This document shows, piece by piece, positions 47,635 through 60,221 of a stretch of DNA of 64,000 nt (positions are counted from its first letter, which is position 1; each line of letters begins with the position of its first letter). A program made the translations under genes and the position numbers. The stretch is from Zhengitettix transpicula. Its lineage: Eukaryota; Arthropoda; Insecta; Orthoptera; Tetrigidae. The DNA is taken from the NCBI GenBank assembly GCA_037074705.1, contig CM073591.1, positions 93,035,532 through 93,099,531 on the forward strand, given 5' to 3'. The notes under the pieces are model-generated. The model saw only the letters and a list, made by a program, of their open reading frames with translations, ran no database searches and had not been told where the DNA came from.

Positions 47635-49261
47635 AGTACATATTAATATACATTTACATATCGAGTATGGGAGAGAGCATTGAATACTCTCATGATTTTC
47701 TTGAGAACATGAAATGGAAAAACTTTACGAACTACTGTGTTCCACATCTCGTCCATTGAACATCAGAGGTTGGAGCGACAGATTTTATTTGGAGTAATAT
47801 AAAATAATACGTTAATGGAATATGACGGTAGGTTAAAAAATCATAGATCGATAAAATCAGAATAAATTCCTACACACGGTTGAATTCAGTTCTTGGCAAT
47901 GAGTTTAGGTTAAAAGTAAACGGAGCTAACATTAATTGGATTTTCTATTTTACCCCCCCCCCCTTAAATGTATAATATTACGTTGTATAGCATTGAAACG
48001 TAGAGAATTAAGCATAAGTTGATAGGTATTAGGAAATTTTTATTGGTTAATCGTTGGGACACAATACACTGGACCTCTGCATGGTTTATGCACATATATA
48101 AAGCTTTGACAGCGACTGGAGATGGCATGGTTCACCATCGCTGTGTGGAGGTCAGAGATCAATTAAAGAAACCGTTGCGTCAGAGTTAGTATTGGCACAA
48201 AGGCCGTCAACCGCACGCTGTAACGCTGTCAGATTAACGTATCGCCTTTGCGGCCGACTTGGTAATCAACTTGCACCGCATTATATGCTTCATTTGGCTC
48301 CTGTGGTCCAGATTAACGGCAGCTATGGGGATTGCGAGGCTGTAATTGGAGAGTTCTGTGACCGTAGCGCCGCAGAGCGATGCATATACTATAACTGACT
48401 GCACATCTCGACGGGTCTGTGATGTATTGTGATCATCCCTGTAATATAAGTAATTTCAGTCAGCGAACTCCGGTTTCATTGAATCAACGCTAACATCGAA
48501 TGAACAAAAGTGCTTGGAAACGTTCAGTACTACTTTCGAAAAGTGGAAATTGGACACAAATATGGAACCATAAAAATTGTGAACTGATCCATGTTCCACA
48601 ATTTTGTACTAACACCAATAATTCTTATGATAATGCTTCCATATATGATTTACCTACAAATGTATAAATATACAAATTCTGTAAGTTTTTTTTAATAATC
48701 CAGCCTTAAGATCAGCGGGCACTTTCATTGTTTGTAAATTAGGCTTTTCTTAATACTTTATCCATGAAGTTGTTATTGATATATGTTCTTAAATATTATC
48801 TGCCGTATTAATTAACAATTCATCATACATGCATACACAATGGAATAACAACAATATTATCGAAATGAATTCCCGATGCGACAGGCATTATATACGTTTG
48901 TGCCGCATATAGTAAATATTGACGTGATCAAAGTTTCCTGTTCTACACATCGCACAACGCGTGAGGTCAAAATATTGTTGTACTAAAAGTTTTCTGGAAG
49001 GTCTATTTCTCAGAATGGTAATGTGAACTGGACTCCAAGGTTTAAGATTTAACCTCTTTGGATTTTTTAATGTGAAATTGCAGGTTTATAAAATAGCCAC
49101 GAACGACTTTAAACATTACACTACACACCACTAGATATTTAAAAATACATGTGTATGGGTCTCGAGAAATAAACAAAAAAACCAGAAGCGGACATAATGA
49201 TTTACCTAAACGCAAATTTCAAAGATTTCTTTGTTATTTAAAGTAAATAAATAATGTTAAA
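47635..49261. other. AT-rich stretch; moderately GC-richer near 48.1-48.4 kb
   Basis: A C-run lies at about 47955-47966. The frame at 48192-48398 (68 residues) sits in a GC-richer patch but has no recognisable domain. Nothing else was found. Confidence 0.4.
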
Positions 49262-49405
49262 ATGAAAAAAATTACGTCTGATTGAAAATAATGAATAAGA
49301 AAGATAGCCAATTCAGACAAAAAAATTGATAATATAAATACCACTCAACGTTTCTCGGATCCTTGCACCTATCCTCAGGTGCGAAGAAGAGCCAAGATCG
49401 ACACA
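49262..49405 (-). mobile_element. Family E repeat, Penelope-like terminal fragment
   Basis: It has ttacgtctgattgaaaataa, ataccactcaacgtttctcg and cttgcacctatcctcaggtg. On the minus strand CTGAGGA (49372-49378) is followed by 17 nt and GAAAC (49350-49354). It is homologous to 5266-5425 and 31085-31262. Confidence 0.55.
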
Positions 49406-49584
49406 CTGACTATCTTTCATATTCATTAAATAAATAATGGTCATTACGTGTAGTTTATATTATTTAAGTTATATACCATTTGTGGGTATAACCTTTATTC
49501 TTCAATACGTTTTTTCTTATACTTATGTTCTTATACTACTTATACATCGTCAAGGGATGGTTAGGTATCGAGACCTATGATCCT

Positions 49585-50687
49585 TAGTTGTAACAACCCT
49601 AATCAACGTTACATAGTATGGAATCGTTCTTCTTCTTCATCTAACAATCCAGGATTAGGCCTTAGGCCTGTTCCGGTCTCACCATCTCTTCCACGATCTT
49701 CCAACATTCCTTCTTCCTATTGGGTTATATTCCATTATATTGTTTGGAAATTCTTTGTGGCGGCATACGATGTACATGTTCTTTCCATTTCTCTTGGATC
49801 GCCTTCTCTGTTATTGATTGTATGTCTAGTTCATCTCTTATTGTTTCATTTCTGATTCTTTCTTCTCTAGTGCATCCTTTAACTGATCTTAGAAACTCCA
49901 TTTCTGATGTTTATAGTTGTCTTAGATCTTTACTTCTAAGCGTCCAGCTTTCCGCCCCGGATAGTAGAGTGGGAACTGCCATAATTTTATAAAATTTTAT
50001 TTGCGTTTCTTTCCTTGTTTTTCCCTTAAGAGTTCTTCTTATTGTGCCACATATATGTTGAAAAATAAATATCTTTATCTTGTTCATATGATATATCGCA
50101 TCCTAAGTATTGGAAATGTGATATCTGTTCAATTGGGATATCATCTAGAATTTTTTTGTTCTGACTGAATAATTGCCTAAAAATGCAATTGTTTTTGTTT
50201 TATTTATGGAAAATTTCAGGTCATAGCCTTTACTTAGTACATTTAGTGTATGTAAAGCTATTTGTAGTTTGTCTTTACTATCTTGAATTATGACTTGATC
50301 ATCAGCGAAAATCATCAAGTTGATGTATTTATTCCTTCCTATATTTATACCTGATGGTGTTTTCTCTCTTTTCCATTCCAGTATCATATCATCTATGTAA
50401 ATGTTAAATAATGTAGGTGACAAGCTACATCCCTGTTTAACTCCTTGATTCGTTTATATTTCTTCTGATATCTCTTTTCCATTACTAATTCTAATTCTTG
50501 TATTTATATATAGACTTTGTGATACCTGAATTAAATGTTTAGGGATTCCTCTTTTTTCCATTATTAACCACAACTTATTTCTTTTAATCCTGTCAAATGC
50601 TTTGGAATCGTTAAAACTTTGAAACTCCAGATAGGAGGAATAGTCAGGTGTGAATATATCATCCACCAGTTCGTAAGCTAAAGCCAC
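49585..50687 (-). pseudogene. Decayed LINE reverse transcriptase (palm, thumb and C-terminal domain)
   Basis: The minus strand reads an endonuclease/reverse-transcriptase type ORF2 from the RT palm to its C-terminus. From 50687 it shows SKAFDRIKRNKLWLIMEKRG and then SLYINTRIRISNGKEISEEI. An in-frame TAA lies at 50454-50456, followed in the same frame by TNQGVKQGCSLSPTLFNIYI. The catalytic FADD motif (LMIFADDQVII) falls at 50298-50309. Beyond 50145 the frame is lost, but FQYLGCDISYEQDKD, IKFYKIMAVPTLL, AESWTLRSKDLRQL and FLRSVKGCTREERIRNE remain readable in shifted frames to about 49585. The endonuclease and ORF1 are missing upstream. The 49577-49992 plus-strand frames are antisense shadows. 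Confidence 0.85.
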
Positions 50688-50700
50688 ACAAGCCTACATA

Positions 50701-52325
50701 AGCTAAACTCGTCTTTTGTCAGCACTCTTTACTTCCCCAAAGCTGAACTTATTATATTCCGTCAAAAATTTTTACAACCTTATAAACAAACAGAGGTTGT
50801 TGTGAAACATGTGTCGAGTACAAGAATGTGAGCCAGAAGTAAGCAAGTTCTGCATGATATTAAAATTTTACTGCTCACGGCGAAATGAACACGCTAGCAG
50901 AAAGAGGGGTTCAATTAGAATGTGAGTGTCATAAAGGGGCGCATGCGTGCATAAATCTGGCCGAGCGCGGGTGTCGGCGCCCGATAACGCCTCGCCTCGT
51001 CCTCGTCCTCGCATTAGGAGCCACGTCGTGACGTCACACCAGCTAAGGACCTGCCCGCTATTGAGATTGTATTTTATGTGCGAGAAGGCGGAGAAATGTC
51101 TGCCATTACTCGGCTAAACCTGATTAAACCAGTCCCTTGCCAGACCCCCGCCGTTGTATCTTAGGTAAGACGTTAAATCTCGGAGGAAATCCAATACAAG
51201 CAGTATAAGCTCGCCACTCGTAAAAGTTGTGTTCACATGCAGAAAATAAAATATATTACCAATTACAATATTCAGTTGCCTTCTCTGGGACGATTACTGG
51301 TACATTTACAACCGTGACGCTGGGCATGAGGCCACGTAATTTATATTTCTTACGAGCTATTAGCTCGTTCACAAGTCATTCGTACTGAATAATTTCACAG
51401 GAAAAACTAAAGTTTTCTGATAAGTATTTAATCATTTTTATAGGTCATATTATTTGAGGTACTTGAAAATTTTTCATGCTGGATGACCAATGTGGGAGAT
51501 TTTTTTTTTGTAGCGGCTACAAACAACATTTAGAGCACAGAGACTCGTACTTTTACACAATAGCACTGCTACGTGACGACGAATAATTTTAACAACGGCG
51601 TTTGTAAACGTACTACTGACGGCTCTGGAGAGATTGGCAGCAGGATATCCAATTTGCAGAAATTATGGAGAATTTATGTTCGTGGAGGATATTCTGTGGA
51701 CAATACTTAAGTTCGGAACGGAGTTGTTTAAGAAAAATCTCATTCAACTAAAAATTCTTCTGAAGGATGGATGATATACATGCTAAATGAAACTTTGGTA
51801 CGTATAAATAATTAAAGAATACGTCGGAAAATCGATTCAGTTCCAGGACAGATTAGCGTCTTCTAATTATTTATTAAAATTGAAACACAAATTATATACA
51901 AACAGGCTTTACGTATTTACATTATGTGTGATTATGTCGTTATTCGTAAAATTTACTTGAGTTGTTGAAAAGTATACTTAGACGCTTATCTGCTACGTCA
52001 TCTGCTTCATTGTTTGAATTTATCTTGGAAGTATTATACAAAGTTGGAGGAAAATATGGTTGCAGTATTATTAAACTGGTTTTCGTTGTCTAACTGGTAG
52101 AAGGCGAAGGTGAAATAATAGAAGCTGATACGACAGGAATGTGGAGTCTACTTGACGTAGCATATGTGGTCTCAGCGGCTGTCTACCTAAGAAAAATTTG
52201 GGAAAGTCGGAAGGCGGAGTGATAAAGCTTGGTATAACATATTTTGGCGTTCCGTTGAGCTTTGTTGAAACAAGTAGAACACCCAATAGTGTCCAAGCAT
52301 GTTCTGCGTGCATAATATATTTGCG
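50701..52325. other. AT-rich DNA with a GC-richer island at about 50.9-51.2 kb
   Basis: The island at about 50930-51180 is single copy (gcgggtgtcggcgcccgata, gacccccgccgttgtatctt) and contains a perfect TGACGTCA palindrome at 51029-51036, the consensus CREB/ATF site. The rest is AT-rich without features. Confidence 0.4.
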
Positions 52326-52748
52326 TTTGATAGCATGAGAAGAGATTTGAAAGGGGGATGCGGAAGGGTAGAGGAAGGTAACCAAGGATTAACTAGGGCC
52401 CCCGGACCATGGTTTAAGGATTCTTCCCGGCATTTGCCTAAAAGTGATGCAGGATAAACCCAAAAAAGCTGCATGAAGTAGGTCGGGCATTTGGTACTTG
52501 TCCCACGTCCTTCCGATGGCGGGAATGGGGTTTGCTGTGAGGTCACAACATTCCCTCCTGCGTACCTTGACCAGTTGAGAAAACAGTTGGCCGACTTTTC
52601 CAACGGGAACAACGAACAACTCTTACCGTATGTCCAGAGTCTGCGTCCCCGGAACATACACCTCTCAAAACAGGCCGAGGTACCTCGGCTTGTTATAACC
52701 GTAGTTCAAAAATGGATAGAGAAGAAAAGGCATCCTCAAAGGCCTAAC
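52326..52748 (-). mobile_element. Family A retroposon copy A14
   Basis: The 3' terminus is missing. The match starts at ttgatagcatgagaagagat and runs to aaaaggcatcctcaaaggcc. The body is moderately diverged. Overlapping frames on both strands (52071-52766) are by-products of the repeat. Confidence 0.83.
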
Positions 52749-53347
52749 GTTGTGCTTCAATATTAGTAGCAAGGGCAACGGGAAGGAATGGGAGGTCTGT
52801 GGATCCTCTACTTGGTCGCTCAGAGAACGAACGAGGGTACAGAGTTGAAATGGATCCAGAGACGAATAAAGGAGTGCTTTATGTGATATAAACATAAGTG
52901 GAAGAAAAGAAAGTGCGAAACTTCTCTGTAACACTTTTTTAATAAGATCTTTAATTTAAAATACGTAATTTACCCTTGTAAAAAACAATTTTTAGGAAAA
53001 AAGTATATATATATATATTATATTTCAGTTCGTATATGTAATCCTGATGACTGCTCATAATAAACGTATTTATGTCATACATTTAATTGTGATAATTACT
53101 CGGAATTTTTAAAGAAATTATTAGTTATTGCTATATTAAACTTAAAACTGTATTTATTTGTAATTGATTATAAATTTGTTACGAATGAAGCACTTTTACA
53201 ATTAAGGCTTTAACCAATACTTTTGTTATACTGCGGACATTTCGTTGAAAATCTTTAATCATTGAGTAAATCCTTTACAATTTTTATGAATGATACTGCT
53301 ATTTTATTAATTAATTTTAATAACAACATGTACTGTTACAATAATTT
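52749..53347. other. AT-rich stretch, nothing seen
   Basis: It has a short (TA)n tract near 53005-53020. No other signal was found. Confidence 0.5.
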
Positions 53348-53362
53348 ATTTGGAAGTTAACT

Positions 53363-53478
53363 AACTAACTCCTTGACTCGACAGCCCATGAAGGGCCTTG
53401 GCCTACTGAGACGGCTGCCACACTGTCATCTTACATGACACAGTCTGGATTAGGAGTGACAGCTGGTCAAAGTGTGAT
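53363..53478 (-). mobile_element. 116-bp retroposon fragment with (AGTT)n tail
   Basis: It is bracketed by a perfect 15-bp duplication, atttggaagttaact (53348-53362 and 53479-53493). In the minus strand it ends gactgtgtcatg...catgggctgtcgagtcaagg followed by (AGTT)n. The simple tail and long duplication indicate target-primed insertion of a 5'-truncated LINE 3' end or a SINE. Confidence 0.8.
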
Positions 53479-53666
53479 ATTTGGAAGTTAACTCCACTAC
53501 AAAAAGAAGGATTTTTCTGCGTCTTCATTTATAATTGTGCTGAGTTTGTTTTAAGCGGTGTAATTTCTGTTTTATGTTATAGCGTGGGTTGAATAATTGT
53601 TATTTTTCAGGATCAATTGTTATTATATTAAGATATTCAATATTTTGCTAGTAAAAATGTATTATT

Positions 53667-53849
53667 TTGTTCAATAAATAGTTCTCGGTATTGACACGGG
53701 ATTTGCATATTTATATTTAAACGAAACGTTTCGACGACTAAAATCTCTGTCGTCATCTTCTAGGCGAAGAGATTTTAGTCGTCGAAACGTTGCGTTTAAA
53801 TATAAATATGCAAATCCCGTGTGAGTACCGAGAACTATTTATTGAACAA
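53667..53849. repeat. Near-perfect palindrome, inverted dimer of family D
   Basis: Two arms of about 80 bp are nearly identical in inverted orientation. Left: ttgttcaataaatagttctc, aaatataaatatgcaaatcc, cgacgactaaaatctct. Right: agagattttagtcgtcgaaa and so on back to gagaactatttattgaacaa. A spacer of about 20 bp separates them. Each arm aligns with the 89-bp nested insertion at 21198-21286. It would fold into a long hairpin. Head-to-head inverted terminal repeats are typical of Penelope-like elements, and a foldback MITE is the alternative. Confidence 0.88.
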
Positions 53850-54264
53850 CTACACCGGGAAAAACTTCAATCTTTGATATTATGTTGTTCGTAGTAGTCA
53901 TTGGGATAAAACGTATATTTTTATCTTATATAAATTTGTATCTGTTGTCATATTTCTTCAGTCTGGGGATAACGGGATGTGATAACAATTAATAAATTAT
54001 TCGTTTTAAGGATATATCCATAAGGTGTTTGAATCGCAATGTTGTTTCGTGGTAGTACGATTAAATGTAGAAGGCGCTTGGATGTTATTTCCAGGAAATT
54101 TGGTGACCTTGAATCTTAAATAAAGGAAAGGATAAACAGCGGTGCCGAATAATCGCAGTGTATTAAACTCTTTTCTGTATACGAGTTCATTTGCGACTAC
54201 GGTAAGTGGTATCAGCGTCTTGTTCCACGCTGAAACCCCAAGTGCATTCTAATTTAAACGTACT

Positions 54265-54316
<52 letters not shown>

Positions 54317-56753
54317 GCTTTAAAAACTGAAGAAGTAATCGCAATTGTTGCGTAAGGAAGTTGCGATTAAGACGGGGTACGTGCACAATTTTCTAAGCTG
54401 GTGTTGAGAAAAAGCGACTAGTGTGGAATCTATGTACCTTGTTGCGAATATTCTCTCGAGATATACCACAAACATAACTAATTTGTAAATCGTCATCACT
54501 GGGCCAGAAGAACTGTTAAACAGTCCCCGTTGTTCGGCCAACTCCGTGACGCCTTGTGAGACGGGGTAACTTCGGTGCCATGTAATCCACTTGTCTTTGG
54601 GACCGCTGCCATCTCCCTGCCGTTGATGACTGAGTGTGCAGGCAGTAATTGAAATACGCTGCAAACTTGGTGTGCAGCTGGGTAATTAAAGTAGAAACTC
54701 GGCCGGCAAATTGTCCGCGTACAGGGCGTGTAATTGCGCCGGCAAACATTGGGGCGCTGTCATCTGCAGGGAAACAGCCTGCCTGCCTGTCTGTCTGTCG
54801 TTGTTTTTATGCCCTAATTGCCACCAAACTAGGCGTCATTTCATTTTCAACCGCTAAATTCTTCGTCACGAGTCTGCTATTCGAATGCCAGTTTTATTTC
54901 TGCTCATTATTTCCTTATGACACCTATTTGTTTCAGCGCTTCTCTGACGCACGTAATAAAAGTGTCTCCCGTGATGAGAAGTGTGGGTTAAATTCTTCAG
55001 TTTTCGTTAAATATTTTGAGCTAACATTTGGAATCTATTTTAGACACTTTTAATCTGTCACAGTTATAGCACTAAAGACGCGTCGTGACCTGCCGTGACA
55101 ACAGAAAAGACGTAGATTTTAAATATTGAGGTTCTGTATTATTATTAACTTATAAAAATAAATAACCGAGAAATAAAAATCCCTGAAAAAAGTAAATTAG
55201 TTCCGTTCTGTAACGGACAGATCATAATTTTGACTTAGACATTAAGCACTTTCTTTGTTGCCAGAGGTGGAAGCTTCTTTTCCAGTCACGTACAGCCAAT
55301 TTACTTGTTTATTCGTATTTTATTGCAACGTCGTTTTTGAATCCTTACGAGCAATATGCAGAGGTATAACACTTTTATTATTGAGAATCTGAGAATGTGC
55401 GCCCTGGAAAGTAAAAATATATGAGAATGTAGAAATGCGAACGAAACAGAGGTAAAAAGTACGAACGACAATCTCTTTGAGATAAAACGGGAAAGACTTT
55501 CATTAGTTTTATCTTGTTTTCAACTTCCTCACAACGAAAATTGCCCGCGGACAGTGGAAACCTTAAAATACACTCTTTTAACTAAATTAAAACCATGGGA
55601 ATAGACTGAAGCGTTTGAAAAACATTATTTAAGATCACTATTATTAAGTCCGACACTCATATTTGTGTTACTTGTCATTTAGATGTGTAATAATATTTAT
55701 TTCTCGCAATATTAAACTATAGGACGAAACAATATAACATTAATTTATAAAATTACGTTGTTTTTTTCTCATGAATTCACTGAACGAATGCTTGTTAGAA
55801 TACATAATTGTCCAATACCAAGTGTTTTCAACCACTATTCCATACTTTAAAAGATTTCTATATAATTTTCGTGAATTATTTTTCTATTACTGTACATAAC
55901 ACAGTTAAAGGCAATTTTTAGTATTTTGTCATATAATTTGATGCTAAAATATTTTTTTTAGAATAATTCAGAAAATCTAATTTCTTCCACTAACAATGTT
56001 TATGTAATGAATTTAGCATTAATTTCAAATCTAAGTTTTCCTTCCTCCGTTATTGGTATTATTAATATATTTTTACGGAAAGTATTTTCATGATAATTTA
56101 ATATTGAAGAAAATTACGCCATCTTCAAAAAATTTTAGCAATGCTTCTGAAATGCAACCTGTCCGGTAAGATATTACATAGGAATAAGCCACGCTTCTTG
56201 CAAGCTATTTAATGTTTAATTATCAATATGACCATGAATTTTCGTTGTAAATGCTTAGAACTTCACTCTCAAGGCTCGCTTTTGTTGTCTAAATATTTCT
56301 GAGGCGTGTCCGTAACGACGCCGGTTTGTTATTTTCGAAGACTAACCTAATGAAAATAAACATTGATAAACATTTTGGTGACATATCTACCATTATTCTG
56401 ATCTTCTTATAGATATTTCTGAGTTTGATATAGGGGTCCAATTTGAATTTTTTATTTATATGTAGAGCAAAAAATAGTTGAGTGTTGTGATACAGTTTTG
56501 GAAATATAAATATAAATTTCACTGGCCATCGAAGTTAAATCTCATTGATAAAAAGTGATGTAAAATAAATATTTACTCCAGGTTGGAATCAATCCATCGA
56601 CGTTCCCTAATTCAACAGAATATTATAGCAATATTGCTAAAGCGAAGGCTGTAACAAGTAAACACTATTTTTAGTTAGCTTTCATAATTTTATATATCCA
56701 ACTTCCAAGTTACCTACTGTTGCAGAATAGAACAGACGTTCGTAAATATATAT
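53850..56753. other. Mostly AT-rich DNA; (TA)n tract and a GC-richer island
   Basis: (TA)n lies at 54267-54313. A GC-richer single-copy island at about 54520-54840 includes aactcggccggcaaattgtc, ttgcgccggcaaacattggg and short (CTGC)/(CTGT) runs. The overlapping frames on both strands (54320-55053) share no domain with anything I know. It is a candidate conserved non-coding element. The rest is featureless. Confidence 0.4.
54267..54313. repeat. (TA)n microsatellite
   Basis: An uninterrupted TA dinucleotide run of about 46 bp. Confidence 0.95.
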
Positions 56754-57872
56754 TGAGGTAATTAAAAACATGTAATTATTTAATGAATAAAATTTTACAA
56801 TTTTCATTGTCGGCGGCTTAAATATAAGAATTGTGTACAATAATATGGGGCCTATAATGCTTGCTTGCTGTGGGCATTGTCGCGAAGGCATGGCTGGACG
56901 CACGGAACTTTAATGTGTTTTTGGGAGGCAAAGTAGTAGGTAGTCAGAAAACTCAGATATTCAGAACGGGTGTGTTTTGGGGAGACGTACAGGATAGTCA
57001 GAGAGCAGAAAGAGTGTGTGTTGGATATCGGCGAAGAGAGAGCAGATAGTATTTTCTGGAAAGGTGCAGAGTGTTTTTGTCAGAACCTGTAATTGAGAAT
57101 TGCTTAGACCAGAAAAGCGAACCTGATTCAAAGTTCCTGTGACTATATTCAAGCAAGTGTATAGGGGCAGCAGAGACGTAATGTTGTAAAGTCCCGGGTT
57201 TATGGATTACGAGGTGACAATGTGAAGTGTTTGTCCATTGGCATATTTAGGCAAGTATAAAAGATTTAAAACAACGTTATCAATTGAAAATAACATGAAG
57301 TGTTGTGTCTGAAAATTACAACCACATTAAATTCAGTGAGACATGGCCTGTTTATGAGGTGTTTAGCAATAATCGAGTGAGGTCGAGCACCCTTTGCACA
57401 GCAAAATGGTAATGTAAACTAAAAAGAAAATTTATTATCTGTAAACCTAATGCAAATAATATTTATCGTCATATTTCATATCTCACTAACTGTTTAAGTT
57501 AAGAATTTTTCACTTTGTAAGTTTTTAATTGTCTTGTAACATTCTTTATTCGAGGCCCGATAGTCGGCCCTGAAATTAAGCGGTGGCACTTTATCAACTT
57601 GTAACATAATTTTAAATGGTGATATGAATTCGTTTTAATAAATTAACTTCGTTTTATATTTTAAATTCTGATTTTTCATTTAAAATCCTATTATTTTAAC
57701 TATTAATTGTGTTCATTTAAAATCTAATAAAATTGTATTATTACAAATGTGCTACAACGTCGTCTTCATTTAAATTTATAATTAATCAAATACAGTGTTT
57801 ATTACATTTTGGCACCTTAATGTGGGACAAATTAAAAATCAAATAATTAAATTAATAATCGTATTTACTACA
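56754..57872 (+). mobile_element. LTR-like repeat, family B subfamily 2, copy B5
   Basis: It starts tgaggtaattaaaa after atat (56750-56753) and ends gtatttactaca before atat (57873-57876). It carries an attgtcggcgg block near the start, the module aggcccgatagtcggccctg near 57555 and an attaca-ttt-tggcacc junction at 57801-57816 followed by ttaatgtgggac. The length is 1119 bp. The small frames at 56682-57152 lie inside and are not genes. Confidence 0.7.
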
Positions 57873-57876
57873 ATAT

Positions 57877-60217
57877 ATTATTAAAAGGTAAATACTATTA
57901 TAGATTTTGCTTGCCGAGTGGGCGGTTAGTCATTAAAGGATTTCCATATTAAGTATTCAGACAAATCTGCTAGACTATTTGAAAAAAATGTCAGTTAAAC
58001 TCCAAATTCGTGACCTACAAAAAAGTGCGAATTGAAGCGGTTGCAAATTCAGACGTGACCGGAATTAATGGTTGTGGGTCTCCGGTTGGGAAGTTGTCTA
58101 CGAGTTGAGGTGAATTTATTCTTCAATGTTCGAGATTGCAACAAATGTCAGAAGTTTAATATAGAAACTTTAAATATGATGATTTTTGTTCGGGAATACC
58201 AAACCGAGACAATTCAAGTTATGCAGTGTATGTAGAATCTTTCAACGACAGTAGTTTCAAAGAAACATAATTTCACATTAGTGATGAACATTTAGTAGCA
58301 AGATTTGCGTTTTAGTTAGATTGTATTTCAGCTTCATAAGTATAGAAACGTGGTTAGAATCGCCCAGTCTATGCCTCAACATCTGAAAAACGTAGTAGAC
58401 AACGATGGTATTGAATTGACAGTAAAGGACATTTTCGTAGTCACAAATAATTCATATGTAACTATTAGTAACTTAAATGGTGTAAAATATATTTACTTGC
58501 AGTTTAAATAAAAATTAAATAAAAAAACATCGTCTGGGAAACGAATATTACACTTTTTAATTTTTTCTTATAATTTGTTCACTTTAACTTCAAAATTACT
58601 TACAATCGTATATTCTCAAAGACGATTGAAATTTAATTTTTTCTGCCAAGGAAAGATATAATAACTTTTGCATATAACTTATTCGGTTTTGAAATTCTAA
58701 CTGATTTTAATATAAATCTTATTGAAGTTTGAACACTTGTAAGGAGGGAAACACGTTGCTAAAATTGTTTCGCCAGGATTGAAAATATTACATATAACGA
58801 TAGTCTTCTTGTGTTTTATAATCAAACACTTATTACCAGACCACTATTATTTATTTCACCCCATAAAATTAATGAAAAACATTCCTGAGTTTCAACAAGG
58901 TTTATTATTACACAAAATTTTCATCGTAGTAAGATGAACAGCGGTTACATTTAACAATTATTTGCAGTTGCCGAATTTAAGATTTCAATTAATGACTATA
59001 TCTGTTGTAATATACTCAAGAGTGGCATTTTATTACGTTTTCGAGTCAATTATTTACTGGAATTTAATGTAATATTGACTTTGTTTTTTTTGAAGAAATT
59101 TAAATATTACTTTATTCTACAATTTAAACAAAATACATGAAATTTTTCATTTTATCAAATTTTAAACTATAATTAATATTCAATGATAGGTTTAGAAATT
59201 TTAAAATTGAAACTTAATTAATATGAAATTTATTAAAAAAATCAATTTTATATAAGTTTTAGATATATTTTTTAATCAAAATGAAATATAAAACTTACAA
59301 GAAACGGTTTGAATCAAATTTTACAAAATACCAACTTACAATATTCCCAAAATACAAAGAAAATTAAACTAAATTTATAATTTGACAGTACTAATAATTA
59401 TTTAATGTTTACGAGAAATTTACCAAATTTGAAATAGTGCATTTACATACCAGTTTTTATTGATATTGAAGTTCACTTTAACAGTATTTACAATACCCAG
59501 ACTTTAAACAAATAATCACTTTCTATTTTGAAAATTAGCCATTGAATTGAAATTTCCTCTCGCCACATTCCACCATTAATTCCTTTTAGAGAGCCAGACA
59601 ACAAAATTACGCTCGTCGCCTCAAGTCAGTTCAGCAAAAAAAACTCCTACGCCCAATTTGTTTTTACTTTGGATACCTGTCAGTATAATACTGATCAAAA
59701 TAGTTCATATTTCCAAACTGGTTACCAGCCAGATAAAATGTCCAAATTTTTATACAAAACATTTCCTCACATAGTAGGACAATCTTACCCAATTGTGACC
59801 TTTTTCTTTAAAAACGATAACCAGAATAACAATTTTTAATACTTTATATTCGACTATCACAGACAGCCTGTTCATTAAACTTTAACGTTGCTTGTACTTC
59901 CGTCGCTCTGACTACTAGGCACGGCAACCTGGCTTTACGAGCAGACTCTGATGACGAACTGATGAATTTTTCTACATAAAATCAACACCCGTCCACAAGG
60001 TTGACACGGCATTTGACTTGTTACACAGTTACGAAGACAAAACACGCACAAAGAACGTCTGTAAAACTTCAATTTTTTATGTCCTCACGGTTTACTGATT
60101 GTTCAAAACACTCCTTCAATATCATGGCCATAATCTTACGCAACAAAACATTACAATTAAAAAAATTTAAATTTAGTACCAAAAATTGGTTTGTTATTAA
60201 TAAATAAATATATATAT
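57877..60217. other. Very AT-rich stretch, nothing assignable
   Basis: I see no coding or shared repeat. The part from about 59560 to 60000 is somewhat less AT-rich and could be an unrecognised old repeat. The 68-residue frame at 60001-60207 lacks a domain. Confidence 0.45.
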
Positions 60218-60221
60218 ATAT

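Noticed and set aside
47955..47966. C homopolymer run as a structural signal
   Set aside because: A short mononucleotide tract without neighbours supporting any function.
54649..55053. 134-residue frame in a GC-richer island
   Set aside because: It overlaps other open frames on the opposite strand, lacks any domain, and openness is expected from composition. Kept only as a possible regulatory island.
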